64,000 bases of DNA, taken from NCBI GenBank assembly GCA_036274675.1, contig DASUFE010000076.1:1-64000 (forward strand). Direction: 5' to 3'. Every line of letters begins with the position of its first letter. Position 1 is the stretch's first letter. Both the position numbers and the translations under genes were made by a program. This DNA comes from DASUFE01 sp036274675. Its GTDB lineage: Bacteria; Pseudomonadota; Gammaproteobacteria; HTCC5015. Shown here piece by piece: positions 1 to 9,253 of the stretch. Below the pieces are notes generated by a model that worked only from the letters and a program-made list of their open reading frames with translations, searched no databases and had not been told where the DNA came from.

Positions 1-127
1 CGCGCCCGGAGAGATTATGGCGGGCTTCCTGCCCGCCACCTTCCAGGCCTGCTACGCTTCGCTCCGCAGTTCAAAAACGCTCCCGGCGTTTTTGTCGAAC
101 AAACTATTGAATGTCGGGAGTTCGAAT
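1..127. repeat. tRNA-Arg T-arm fragments around two hairpins
   Basis: Positions 1-16 repeat, in the same orientation, the 3' end of the tRNA-Arg gene (189-204: discriminator base, acceptor 3' strand and half of the T arm). Positions 113-127 carry the other half of the T arm (GTCGGGAGTTCGAAT) in the opposite orientation. Between them lie two hairpins: 18-38 (arm GGCGGGC, loop TTCCT) and 72-94 (arm CAAAAACGC, loop TCCCG). The two fragments would rebuild a T arm if the stretch between them were inverted at the TTCGAA palindrome of the T loop. The left edge is cut by the window. It could be an attachment-site remnant or a spacer from tandem tRNA duplication. Confidence 0.6.
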
Positions 128-143
128 GATCTCAAAGACACTG

Positions 144-185
144 ATCCATAAAAAAAGCCCTCAAAGGAGGGCCTTTTTTATGGAT
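144..185 (-). terminator. Bidirectional hairpin terminator after tRNA-Arg
   Basis: A 19-bp inverted repeat with one A-C mismatch has a GCCCTC/GAGGGC core (157-162 and 167-172), a four-base loop and flanking A and T runs, so it can act on both strands. It begins directly after the encoded CCA of the tRNA gene. The pairing extends into the ATCCAT/ATGGAT flanks, which is longer than a minimal intrinsic terminator. Confidence 0.85.
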
Positions 186-262
186 TGGCGCGCCCGGAGA
201 GATTCGAACTCCCGACCACCTAGTTCGTAGCCAGGTACTCTATCCAACTGAGCTACGGGCGC
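186..262 (-). tRNA. tRNA-Arg (anticodon ACG)
   Basis: The minus strand folds as a full cloverleaf. The acceptor stem GCGCCCG/CGGGCGC pairs perfectly, the D arm contains AGCTCAGTTGGATAGAG, the anticodon stem CCTGG/CTAGG closes a loop with ACG, the T arm contains GTTCGAATC, the discriminator is G and CCA is encoded at 186-188. The ACG anticodon reads CGN arginine codons after A34-to-inosine editing by TadA. Confidence 0.97.
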
Positions 263-378
263 ATAGATTCGCTTTGGGGAGCAGCCCCGAAAGCAGAGGC
301 GAGATTATCCAGAGACCGGCACAGGCTGTCAAATCCGGAAGCTACGGATATGACGGGTAATGCAATGCCCGTCAAAAC

Positions 379-1617
379 CTAGAAAAAACCTTTCTTATAG
401 CTGATCTGCACAAACACGGCCTGGTTTTCGTTGATCACCGCGTCCTCGGCTTCCTGGCTGAAGAATTCTATACGCGCACGGATTTCGCTGTCATCCCCGA
501 CCGGCTTGCCGAACTTGACTCCCAGGGTATAGTCAGTCAGGGCATCCAGCCTGTAGTCGGCGCTGGCATACTGAGGCAGCTCTGAAAAAAGCGGCAGGCT
601 CCTATGAAAGAATTCGGCTTTTGTCTGTCTGTAGGCCCGTATATTGGGTTCGATATACTGGCCGCCCGCCAGCTCGAAATGATGGATATATTCGACTGTG
701 TGGGCCTTAATATCCCAGTCGTCGCTGTAATAGCGGTACGATAGATGGAAGGTTTGTCCATTCCGCAGCTGATGGACAAGCTTCGAATAAAAGGCTGTAC
801 GCTGCCTCGAGTCAGGACGACTTTCATATAAACGCGTAAGTTCGACATCATCGTCGTTAGCGACGCTGATGACTTTGTAGGGGTCGGAATGATAACCATC
901 GGAAAATGAGAGAGTCAGATTATTCTGCCAGACGGTTCTTTCGTTAACCACACCGGTAACGCCCCCCATTAATTCAAAAGTATTACGTTCACCTTCGCCG
1001 AAAAAGCGCTGGTCGCTGACATCGCTCATGGGATCGGGTGTCACACCGCCGGTCTGGGAGATCGTATCGCGGGAAAAGGCTATACCAGCGGTAAAAGACT
1101 TCAATTTATCCGCGGTCTCCTTTTTGATATTGATGCTGCCTCCCATCGAATTGTAATCGTTCTCGACTGAAACGGCTGCGCCGTAGATCATGTGCAGACT
1201 GCTGCTGGCCTCGCGGTCCCAGTCGAGCTTGACGGCAAGCCGGGTATCATCGAACGGGGCCATTGCTGAAGCGGCGCCGCTGGCCGTGAACCCTCCTGAA
1301 CCGGAAGTACCGGTAACACTCGAAACCGTCGAGGTTTCTACAGCGCCAGTGGGCGTGGATCCGGTCATCGTGTCCAACACGACGCCAAGATCTACATGAT
1401 CGCGTTCGGCTATATTTCCCGAGACATCCATAATGAATTTTTCCACCGATACGCGATCGTCACTCTCGCGGTAATTCAAAAAGGACGAATCGAAAACCCA
1501 GTCGTTTTCAACCGCCTCCGCCGCCGCCTGTTGCTGCGATAACAGTCCGCAAGTCGCGAGGGCCAACTGCTGTTTAATAGTGGGCTTAAGACGTGTTTTA
1601 ATTACAGCCACAGCCAC
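379..1617 (-). CDS. DUF3570 family outer-membrane beta-barrel protein
   Basis: 412 codons read as a DUF3570 protein: a short N-terminal export region, a low-complexity Ser/Thr/Gly stretch near residues 85-118, then alternating strands rich in aromatic residues and a C-terminal strand ending in KKGFF, as expected for an outer-membrane barrel. The start is GTG; a second in-frame GTG six bases further (1611) has the better spacing to the GGAGG motif. That ribosome binding site lies inside the last codons of the upstream DUF4266 gene, so the two are probably translationally coupled. The family's role is unknown; it travels with DUF4266, thioredoxin and often ApbE-like proteins. Confidence 0.8.
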   Translation of the reverse strand: MAVAVIKTRLKPTIKQQLALATCGLLSQQQAAAEAVENDWVFDSSFLNYRESDDRVSVEKFIMDVSGNIAERDHVDLGVVLDTMTGSTPTGAVETSTVSSVTGTSGSGGFTASGAASAMAPFDDTRLAVKLDWDREASSSLHMIYGAAVSVENDYNSMGGSINIKKETADKLKSFTAGIAFSRDTISQTGGVTPDPMSDVSDQRFFGEGERNTFELMGGVTGVVNERTVWQNNLTLSFSDGYHSDPYKVISVANDDDVELTRLYESRPDSRQRTAFYSKLVHQLRNGQTFHLSYRYYSDDWDIKAHTVEYIHHFELAGGQYIEPNIRAYRQTKAEFFHRSLPLFSELPQYASADYRLDALTDYTLGVKFGKPVGDDSEIRARIEFFSQEAEDAVINENQAVFVQISYKKGFF

Positions 1618-1813
1618 CTCCTCCTATACCTCTGCCACCTGTCGCCGCTTCCTTGCTAAAATATACATGCTCGTCGGCATAAGTATCCATTGGATCGGGG
1701 TCCATCTGCATTTCTGGCTGAGCGAGGATATTGCGCTGCCAAGGTTTTATTTCAGAGCACCCGGAAGCAGCAAGGGCGGCAACCGCCGAGATAACGATAA
1801 TCAGAGTTTTCAT
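1598..1813 (-). CDS. DUF4266 family small lipoprotein
   Basis: This 71-residue protein has a lipoprotein signal ending in AASGC (Cys19) and the family's conserved features: KPWQR shortly after the lipidation site, a DPMD patch, HVYFSKEA, and the C-terminal Gly/Cys tail GGRGIGGGGCGCN. It overlaps the DUF3570 gene by 20 bases and lies 10 bases after the thioredoxin gene, so the three form one operon. The terminal Cys-Gly-Cys could be the partner of the neighbouring thioredoxin, which is inference. The product should be anchored in the envelope facing the periplasm. Confidence 0.85.
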   Translation of the reverse strand: MKTLIIVISAVAALAASGCSEIKPWQRNILAQPEMQMDPDPMDTYADEHVYFSKEAATGGRGIGGGGCGCN

Positions 1814-1823
1814 CGATGGCTCA

Positions 1824-2309
1824 TCACTTCTTGATTATTTGTTCGATCATTTTCTCAAGCTCTTCCTTGTCCCGACTTCGGAATCCCGCATGACTCGAAA
1901 CAATCCTTCCGTTCGAATCGATGAGGTATGAACTCGGCATGGCCTTCACCCGGTAAGACTCCGCGGTTTTGCCGGCAGGGTCGAACACAACAGTGAATTT
2001 AGGCGAGTTCTGTTCAAGAAATTTATCTGCTTCAGCCCTTTCCTGATCCAGGTTTATAGCAATTATTTTCACCCGGCTGCCGTATTTTTCCTGTAATTCA
2101 TTCATCCAGGGAAACGATTTTCTGCAAGGGCCGCACCATGATGCCCAAAAGTCTATATACACGACCTTCCCGCGATAAGCCGACAGCTTGACTTCTGATT
2201 TAACTCCAGGGAGACGGAAATCCGGCGCTTGGCGTGCAGCTGCGGCCAAGGACGAAATCGGCAAACAAACACATAGAACAAGGGCAGTAGCCCGTAGCAA
2301 CCGCTTCAC
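1824..2309 (-). CDS. TlpA/ResA-like periplasmic thioredoxin
   Basis: 161 residues. A signal peptide of about 24 residues is followed by a TlpA-type thioredoxin fold with the active-site motif WCGPC at Cys59 and Cys62, preceded by VYIDFWAS. A cis-Pro region (AMPSSYLID) follows further along. Such proteins usually reduce disulfides in exported proteins, for example during cytochrome or metallocentre maturation. It is the first gene of the operon with the DUF4266 and DUF3570 genes, so the conserved cysteines of the DUF4266 lipoprotein are a possible substrate. TlpA-like is firm; the exact partner is not. Confidence 0.85.
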   Translation of the reverse strand: MKRLLRATALVLCVCLPISSLAAAARQAPDFRLPGVKSEVKLSAYRGKVVYIDFWASWCGPCRKSFPWMNELQEKYGSRVKIIAINLDQERAEADKFLEQNSPKFTVVFDPAGKTAESYRVKAMPSSYLIDSNGRIVSSHAGFRSRDKEELEKMIEQIIKK

Positions 2310-2443
2310 CCGACGCTCCTTGGTTTTTCTAAAAATTATAGAATCGCCGCAAAATATAATTATCTAATTTGCGGGACATTCTAGCGACTGCCCGTCGAGG
2401 CAACAGGAAATTGCTCACAAAAACGGGAATTATTGGCAGCGTT

Positions 2444-3013
2444 CTATTGTGCGGACCCGCCTAATTCCTTGATCGCTGTTTCCGCATCCGCCCGCAAGGG
2501 ATGCTTGGGATTTTCTTTTATAAACCTGTTGAATTGCTTGATGCTGGCTTCCTTATCGCCCATTCCGGCCAGAGCCATCGCCTCTGCAAATACTGCATTT
2601 GGCGCAAGTTCACTGCCCGGATGTTGCTCGATGAATTTCTCCAAACTTGCGGCAGCTCCCTTCATATCGCCTTTATCGATCAGCTGTCGGGCGGTATCGT
2701 AGCTTGCAAGTTGCTGCTGATACTGCTGGTCGTTACTGCGATCGTCTTTCCAATAGGGCTTCAGGGCGGTGTCTGTGGTTTCGGCCCCGCGTATACCCGC
2801 AGTCACTACGATTTTGCTGCGCCCCGCTTCCTCGATGCTGCTTTTCGGGCTTAAGGCACGCAGATGGCTCCAGATTTGATACAAAGCCCCCTTGAACGCA
2901 CTGTCCGCGCTGGTTTCGCGGACGATACTATCCTTGCTTTCCGTGGCGAATGCGCTTCCCGACAGGATCAGGGCAAACAAAGCAAAACGAATCGTCTGTC
3001 TTTGCATGTTCAT
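2444..3013 (-). CDS. Exported TPR protein (CpoB/YbgF-like C-terminus)
   Basis: 189 residues with an N-terminal signal peptide ending near ATESKD. The C-terminal half holds about two tetratricopeptide-type helical pairs (YDTARQLIDKGDMKGAAASL and SIKQFNRFIKENPKHPLR), resembling the repeat domain of CpoB/YbgF. The N-terminal half is not recognised. It lies 47 bases after the giant NHL/TPR gene on the same strand, so both are probably cotranscribed and act together in the periplasm. No catalytic motif is seen. Confidence 0.6.
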   Translation of the reverse strand: MNMQRQTIRFALFALILSGSAFATESKDSIVRETSADSAFKGALYQIWSHLRALSPKSSIEEAGRSKIVVTAGIRGAETTDTALKPYWKDDRSNDQQYQQQLASYDTARQLIDKGDMKGAAASLEKFIEQHPGSELAPNAVFAEAMALAGMGDKEASIKQFNRFIKENPKHPLRADAETAIKELGGSAQ

Positions 3014-3060
3014 AAGATATGCACCGGCTTTCTTTAGTTGTTGAAACGATTAAAACATGC

Positions 3061-6000
3061 CTAGCGGCTTAATAACTTGCTGAAAGTCTCATATTTATCC
3101 GCAATATCCTTGTTGAGCTTGACTGCCTGCTGATACTTTTCACGCGCCACCGCCATCTGGCCGCTCTGATAGGCGGCAAGCGCCAGATTCATTTTGATCC
3201 CGCCATCGCTGGGATCCAAACGCTCGGCCTGCACATAAGCTTCTTGCGCCCTTTCAAGATCACCGCGGTTATAATAAATGTTGCCTCGATTATTATAGAC
3301 CGCACTGCTGTTCTGGTTTTTCTGCAGGATCTTGTCGAGTTCCGCGTTGGCGCTTTCATAGAGGCCATATTTTGCGTAAATGATCGCTATCTGCATATGG
3401 GCGTTCTCATTGTCCTGATCACTGGCGATCATGGCCCGATATGACTCGACAAGACGTTCCAGGCTCTTTTCCAAAAGAATTTTCTGTTCACGTCCGATCA
3501 GGTCACGCACGCGGTCGGCATCCGGCAGTTTCAATTCATAGGAGGAGGGAGTCAGCGTCACTGGCTGGAAATTCTGCCAAGCCTGCTTCAACGGTATGAT
3601 CTTGAGTTTGTCCTGTTTTTTGTACTCATAGAATTTGCGCGCGCCCTCGGCCCAGGCTTCGGCGAAACTGGCGGTAATCATAGTCGCCTCCACCGGTACC
3701 CATACGCTGTTGTCATGAATTACGACCAGATCGTCACGGGCGCTGATCAGGCTGCTGTTTCTGGGCTCAAGCCCGGTATTGAACATGAGCAGCACGTGGC
3801 CCGGTACGTCGAGGATGGCGGTTTCTATGCCCAGATTCTCCAGGGCGGCGCTCAACAGAACGGACAAATCGTCGCAGTCGCCGCTCTTCAAGCGCAGCGT
3901 CTCTCGACCGAACTGCACATAATCCACTTGATCGGATTTCAGAGATGAAAACGGATTGCTGGGATCGATGACATAGCGAATACCATAGGCGGACAAAGCG
4001 TTGAACAGCGTCATGGCTGAAACCAGTTGTGTATTCATCGGGCCGGCTTCAGGCTTATATTCGTTGATCAGCTGACGAACGAAGTCGCGCAAGGCATCAT
4101 CCTTGGGCGTGACGAAAGAACCCACCATGTTCGGATTGCCCCAGACGATGGCGTTCTTGCCGTAAATCGTCATCGGACTGGTAACGCTCAAGCCGTCGCT
4201 CTGCCCTTCCCGGGTATAGCTGAGTTTTACCTCCACCTGAACCCCGGTATCCTCGTCTATCTCAAGAACTTTATTATTGAACGCCGCTTTCAGGGGAATG
4301 GTTTGGGTGCTGTTCGCGGACAGACTGGCGATGGTCTGCTGCGTTGGGAAATCCATATAACCCTTGATCTGGAACGAGATGACAAGATTGCCATACGCCG
4401 TTCCGCTTACATTCTTGACATCGATTGTACCAACGGGCTTGTCGGTGTACTGCTTATAGGCAGCGGAAAATACCGGCGACAGCTGGAGTTTTTCCAAGGC
4501 GACCTGCGGCGCATTGTTTGAAAACTCGAGCGACCGTTTCTTATCGGCGTAGGCCGTCTCCAGGAGCAGCTTATTATCCGTACTGCCGTCAAACTTTACC
4601 GCCTGCTCAAGCTCTGCGATTGCCTTGTCGAACTGGCGCTGGCGGCTGTATAAAGCGCCCAGAAGCACGTGGGCGCGCGCACCGAGCTTGTTTATCACCA
4701 CCGCCTGGTCGAGTTCGGTCCTCGCCTGCTCATAAAGATTGTTATCCAGATAAAGCCCGCCCAACTGTACCCGTATGTCATAGTTCGCTTTATCCAGTTG
4801 AGCCGCCGATTTGAGAAACTCGATGGCTTCACCGGTCTTGCCGCCTTGGCGCGCGATCTGGGCAGCGAGGAGCAGGGGCTCGGCTTTATCAGACTTCAAC
4901 TTTACCGCAAGCTTGCTGAAATCGGCGGCGAGATTGAACTTGTTCGCCTTATATAAGGCTTGCGCTGCCGCGAATTGTACAGCGTAGTCATCCGGTTTCA
5001 GGCGCGCCGCCTGGGTCAGGGTTTCGGATGCTTCCTCGAATTTTTCGTGTTCCAGCAGATTCTTGCCGAGGCGCTGCAGAGTGTCGAAGGAAAGAGGATC
5101 AGCCTTCATCGCCCCGCGCAGGCTGGCGGTCTGCTCTTCCGGCTTTCCAAGCGCCGCATAGGCGTCGGCCAGCGCCAGCCAGGCTCCCGCGTTGTCCGGC
5201 TCCGCCCGGGTTGCCTTGCCGAGTGCGAGCACAGCCTCGCCCGCATTTTTCTCCTGCAATGCGATCAGACCGAGCAGATAGTTTCCCGTCGCAGCCATTT
5301 CCGTCTTACCCGCCAGGGTAAAGGCGATATTCTTCGCCTTGGCCAGTTGTTTCAGATCCAGCAAGGTGCGCGCCAGGCCAAGTTGCGCCTGCGCGTTATC
5401 TGGTTCCAGTTTCAGCGCCTGCTCATATTGCTTCTGCGCGGTCTCAAGCTTACCGAGGGAACGATAAAGTTCGCCGCTTCGCAGCCATAAAGAAGCGTTG
5501 CCCGGAGCGAATTTAAGAGTTTTCTCCAGTTGCGCGATTCCCTTGTCGACTGCGCCCACAACCGTATACGCCTGGGCCAGCAGGAAATTAATATCGGGGT
5601 TGACTGCATCCAGCTTCAACCCGTCTTCCAGGCAGCTGGCCGCTCCGACTGCGTCGCCGATCTTGAGACTAAGGCGCCCGCAGTTTATATAGGAAGCGAC
5701 ATTCCTTTCGGTGCTGCCCAGCGTGGACTGCATCAACGCCATTGCCTCGACATAATCCTTGCCCAGATACAAAGCCTCAATCTGGAGATTGATACCCTCG
5801 GTTTTATACCCGTCCAGTTGCGTCAACCGACTGAACTGTTGCGCGGCAAGTTCATGGCGTCCCATTTTTATATAGCTCTGGCCCAGGAGTTTCAGAGCAT
5901 CCGGCTGACCGGGGTTATCCTCAAGATCATGCAGCAGTATCTCAACCGCCGTCGAGTAGTTCTGCTTCTCATATTCCGCCTGAGCTTTCAGGAATTCACT

Positions 6001-8046
6001 TTCGCGCGCGGCCGACATGGGGCCTTCCATGCCGAACCCATTGACGGCACTGACTTTGTAGAAGCGGAAATTACCGCCCTGCTCGCGCCCGAGATTTGCG
6101 ATTGGCTTGTCCGACTTGGCGATAAACTCGAATGATCCTTCCTTGTCGTTTGCTCCATATATTTTGTAGCCTGCAATATAGTTGCCGGGCGGCTTGCTCC
6201 ACTCCAGCCGGCTCGCATCAACCCCGCCGGCGACTCTGAGCCCGGCGACAGGGGCTGGCGCTTGCAAAAAGTTAAAATTGATCAATCCCGGATTCTTGGC
6301 ATCGCCTATATCAAACACACTTACCAGCGTCCTTTCTGTAGGCGATACGCTGATGGCAGTGCCTAAACCAATACCCGTGGGATCCTTTTTGGAAAATGCG
6401 CCGAATTCAAACACCTTGCTTGGACCATTGTAAACCTGGACCGTCTGTTCTTTGAGTCCCGTACTGCCCAGCACATAGAGGTTGTTATCCGTATCCAGCG
6501 CCAGGTCTACAATGGACTTGAAGGCGCCGGGCGAAGGCGCCGGCTCGCCGATTTCATACATCAACTCACGGTTACCGGAAAAAACCAGGATCGAGTTCTT
6601 GCCCAGATCCGCCACATAAATGTTGCCATTGGAGTCCACTGCAAGCGACGCGGGCTCGAGCAATACAGGGGCTTCCTTGTCAGGTTTTGTCGACAACTTG
6701 TTGAGATAAACGCCCTTGAGCGAAAATATCTGCACCCGCTTGTTGCCTTTCTCAGCCACATAAATCCGATTATTGCTGAGAAAAATGTCTGTCGCGCCCT
6801 TAAACTGGCCATCGCCGGAGCCGGACTTGCCGAATTCAGTCACCAGGCTTCCATCCACGTTGAATACGAAAACCTTGTTGTCGTCCAGCACGACGATGTT
6901 TTTATCATTGAAAGCGGCCTGAACCGGCTCCTTGAATTTTGCGTTCAGGCTACCGACGGGCTTTGCTTTCGCATCCAATATCTGCACGGTCTTCTGTTTC
7001 CGGTTCAGGCATAAAATGTTGAGATTGTGCAGCGAATAGCCGACATCGCATCCGGCGGGGAGAAATTCCGCCTGCCCCACGTTGGCCAGCCAGGCGCGCT
7101 CGGGCCGGGCGGGAATTCCCCCCGCCAACTGATAGATATCAATCTTCTTTAGGGACGCGTCCGCGACCGCAATCCTGTTGTCTGCTGACAGCGCCAAGGC
7201 CACCGCTTCCTGATACTGGCCCGGACCCTTACCCTTGCTGCCGAAGGATTGCAAAACCTTGCCTGACTGCCAGTCCAATTGCAGTATTTTTCCGGCAGCG
7301 CTATCGGCCAGAAATAGTCTGCCGGCGGCATCCACTGCGAGCGCCGTAATATCGATTTTGGCGCCCAGCAAAGCCTTCAACTGCTCGGCGTCAAAACGCT
7401 TTATGATTTCACCGGAATCATGATAGATGCTGACAGTCGCATTGCTCCCGGGCTCCAACACATAAACCCTCTCCAGATAATCCACACCGACCTGCGAGGG
7501 TTGCTTCAGCCGGGCTTTCGGATCCGGAGCCGCCTGCCCCAGCGCGTAAAGAAAAATGCCATCGCGGTTGAACACGGAAATCTGTGCGGATGCGGCGTCT
7601 GCCGCGTACAGGCGGTTGTTCACCGAATAGGCAAGTGCCAGCGGCTCTTTCAGCATACCGGCCTTGTTGCCTTTCTCTCCAAATCCACTCTCGGTTTTGC
7701 CGTTCAGATTTATGATCGAAATCGCAGCAGTGGACAAATCCGTCACCGCATAACCGCTTGAATCCAGCCAGGCGAAACCGGAAAGACGGGGTGACTTGCC
7801 AAGACCGGCGCTGATGTCCTTCGTAATGCATGCGGTTCCGGGCCCGCAATTCACCAATGAACCGCTCTTCCTGTCCAGTGCATACAATTTGCCGTCGACG
7901 CTAAAACCCATGCCTCCGATTTCGCCGAAAGCGGAGGCATGGGAGTCCAGCAACTCAACATTATCCGCCTGAGCCAGAGCGTATGGCGCGGGAATAAAAA
8001 ACAGGATGCAAAAGCCCAACCAGCGAAAATAGTATGCGATCTTCAT
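3061..8046 (-). CDS. Giant exported NHL-Fn3-TPR-transglutaminase-like protein
   Basis: About 1661 residues from the ATG at 8046, chosen because it opens a clear signal peptide (MKIAYYF to ALAQ); the open frame runs 42 codons further upstream without one. Domains in order: NHL-type beta-propeller repeats (about 30-590; recurrent NIYVADLGKNSI-like blades), a fibronectin-III-like domain (about 602-685), a long TPR array (about 690-1190), a beta-rich linker, a transglutaminase-like core with the cysteine in SGDCDDLS (about 1390), histidine in PGHVLLMF (about 1416) and VPVEAT, then further TPRs (about 1525-1661). It is probably a periplasmic or surface scaffold. It is divergent from a MoxR-DUF58-TgpA operon that also encodes a transglutaminase-like domain. 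The function is unknown. Confidence 0.75.
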   Translation of the reverse strand: MKIAYYFRWLGFCILFFIPAPYALAQADNVELLDSHASAFGEIGGMGFSVDGKLYALDRKSGSLVNCGPGTACITKDISAGLGKSPRLSGFAWLDSSGYAVTDLSTAAISIINLNGKTESGFGEKGNKAGMLKEPLALAYSVNNRLYAADAASAQISVFNRDGIFLYALGQAAPDPKARLKQPSQVGVDYLERVYVLEPGSNATVSIYHDSGEIIKRFDAEQLKALLGAKIDITALAVDAAGRLFLADSAAGKILQLDWQSGKVLQSFGSKGKGPGQYQEAVALALSADNRIAVADASLKKIDIYQLAGGIPARPERAWLANVGQAEFLPAGCDVGYSLHNLNILCLNRKQKTVQILDAKAKPVGSLNAKFKEPVQAAFNDKNIVVLDDNKVFVFNVDGSLVTEFGKSGSGDGQFKGATDIFLSNNRIYVAEKGNKRVQIFSLKGVYLNKLSTKPDKEAPVLLEPASLAVDSNGNIYVADLGKNSILVFSGNRELMYEIGEPAPSPGAFKSIVDLALDTDNNLYVLGSTGLKEQTVQVYNGPSKVFEFGAFSKKDPTGIGLGTAISVSPTERTLVSVFDIGDAKNPGLINFNFLQAPAPVAGLRVAGGVDASRLEWSKPPGNYIAGYKIYGANDKEGSFEFIAKSDKPIANLGREQGGNFRFYKVSAVNGFGMEGPMSAARESEFLKAQAEYEKQNYSTAVEILLHDLEDNPGQPDALKLLGQSYIKMGRHELAAQQFSRLTQLDGYKTEGINLQIEALYLGKDYVEAMALMQSTLGSTERNVASYINCGRLSLKIGDAVGAASCLEDGLKLDAVNPDINFLLAQAYTVVGAVDKGIAQLEKTLKFAPGNASLWLRSGELYRSLGKLETAQKQYEQALKLEPDNAQAQLGLARTLLDLKQLAKAKNIAFTLAGKTEMAATGNYLLGLIALQEKNAGEAVLALGKATRAEPDNAGAWLALADAYAALGKPEEQTASLRGAMKADPLSFDTLQRLGKNLLEHEKFEEASETLTQAARLKPDDYAVQFAAAQALYKANKFNLAADFSKLAVKLKSDKAEPLLLAAQIARQGGKTGEAIEFLKSAAQLDKANYDIRVQLGGLYLDNNLYEQARTELDQAVVINKLGARAHVLLGALYSRQRQFDKAIAELEQAVKFDGSTDNKLLLETAYADKKRSLEFSNNAPQVALEKLQLSPVFSAAYKQYTDKPVGTIDVKNVSGTAYGNLVISFQIKGYMDFPTQQTIASLSANSTQTIPLKAAFNNKVLEIDEDTGVQVEVKLSYTREGQSDGLSVTSPMTIYGKNAIVWGNPNMVGSFVTPKDDALRDFVRQLINEYKPEAGPMNTQLVSAMTLFNALSAYGIRYVIDPSNPFSSLKSDQVDYVQFGRETLRLKSGDCDDLSVLLSAALENLGIETAILDVPGHVLLMFNTGLEPRNSSLISARDDLVVIHDNSVWVPVEATMITASFAEAWAEGARKFYEYKKQDKLKIIPLKQAWQNFQPVTLTPSSYELKLPDADRVRDLIGREQKILLEKSLERLVESYRAMIASDQDNENAHMQIAIIYAKYGLYESANAELDKILQKNQNSSAVYNNRGNIYYNRGDLERAQEAYVQAERLDPSDGGIKMNLALAAYQSGQMAVAREKYQQAVKLNKDIADKYETFSKLLSR

Positions 8047-8225
8047 TTTTATACCGGATTCATTGATGTTTAGGATTTTGTTATCTGTTTGCCGGCATGT
8101 GCGGCGCCGCAATAGATTAAATAATAGCAGCTTTGCGCCGTTTTCTATATGATCGTAACCCGTGGAAAGCAAATCAGTTTTTTCGATTTGAATGAACGAC
8201 TTGCAGAATAGCCGGCATAGAATTC

Positions 8226-9170
8226 ATGCAGCAGAAAGCCCATAACACTTCAGCCCCGAAGGCTTCTCTCGACCGCATTCTCGAACAGGTCAATTCAGTC
8301 ATACTGGGCAAGCCGCGGCAAATCCGTCTCGCCCTGGCCTGCCTTCTGTCCAAGGGACACCTCTTGATTGAGGACTTGCCAGGTGTCGGCAAAACCACGC
8401 TTGCCCACACCCTTGCCCGGGTTCTCGGGCTTGAGTTTCAACGTATACAATTCACCAGCGACCTGCTGCCGGCGGATATCCTGGGGGTATCGGTGTATCG
8501 CCGCGAAAGCGGCGGCTTCCACTTTCATCCGGGTCCGATTTTTTCACAGGTGATACTGGCTGATGAAATCAACCGCGCCACTCCGAAAACCCAGAGCGCA
8601 TTGCTTGAGTCGATGGAGGAGCAACAGGTTACCATCGAAGGAGAAACCAGGGCTCTGCCGGAACCCTTCTTCGTCATCGCAACGCAGAATCCCGCTGATC
8701 AGGTTGGCACCTTTCCTCTGCCCGAATCGCAACTCGACCGTTTTCTGATGCGCATCACCCTGGGATTCCCTGACAATGAATCCGAACGACTGCTGCTGCA
8801 GGGAAAAAGCCGGCGCAGCGTCGTTAATACACTGCAACCTGCCGTAACATTGACCGAGTTTGTGCAACTGCAGGATGCCGCGGCCCAAGCGCATATCGCG
8901 GACCCTTTACTGAATTATCTGCAGGCAATACTGGCCGTCACCCGCGAACATGATGAAATTCATAGCGGCCTGTCTCCCAGGGCTGGACTCGCCGTCAAAG
9001 GTGCAGCCCAGGCATGGGCTCTGCTTGAAGGACGCAACTATGTTGTCCCCGAAGACGTCCAGGCGGTGCTTATCCCGGTCATTTCACACCGACTCAAAAA
9101 CCGTAACCAGGAGCCCCTGGAGCCGGAATATCTGGAGACAGTCCTGCTTAAATCCGTTCCGGTGCCATAG
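8226..9170 (+). CDS. MoxR-family AAA+ ATPase
   Basis: 314 residues. Walker A is GVGKTTLAH, Walker B is ILADEINRATPKTQSALLESM, and the sensor region contains FVIATQNP and the family motif FPLPESQLDRF. MoxR ATPases act as chaperones that insert cofactors or assemble complexes, usually with VWA or DUF58 partners. Here the partner is encoded next: a DUF58 gene 83 bases downstream, then a membrane transglutaminase. This triple arrangement is widely conserved, and its molecular task is still poorly defined. Confidence 0.93.
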   Translation: MQQKAHNTSAPKASLDRILEQVNSVILGKPRQIRLALACLLSKGHLLIEDLPGVGKTTLAHTLARVLGLEFQRIQFTSDLLPADILGVSVYRRESGGFHFHPGPIFSQVILADEINRATPKTQSALLESMEEQQVTIEGETRALPEPFFVIATQNPADQVGTFPLPESQLDRFLMRITLGFPDNESERLLLQGKSRRSVVNTLQPAVTLTEFVQLQDAAAQAHIADPLLNYLQAILAVTREHDEIHSGLSPRAGLAVKGAAQAWALLEGRNYVVPEDVQAVLIPVISHRLKNRNQEPLEPEYLETVLLKSVPVP

Positions 9171-9253
9171 CAAGCACCTTAGTTTGCCGGCGCGCCGCAT
9201 AACAGCAAAGGCGTATAATCAGTCAAAAGCAGACAACGCTGCAATTCCGAGGC

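Noticed and set aside
1..127. CRISPR array or group II intron reading of the hairpin repeats
   Set aside because: There are only two different hairpins and no regularly spaced identical repeats, and no cas or reverse-transcriptase gene is near.
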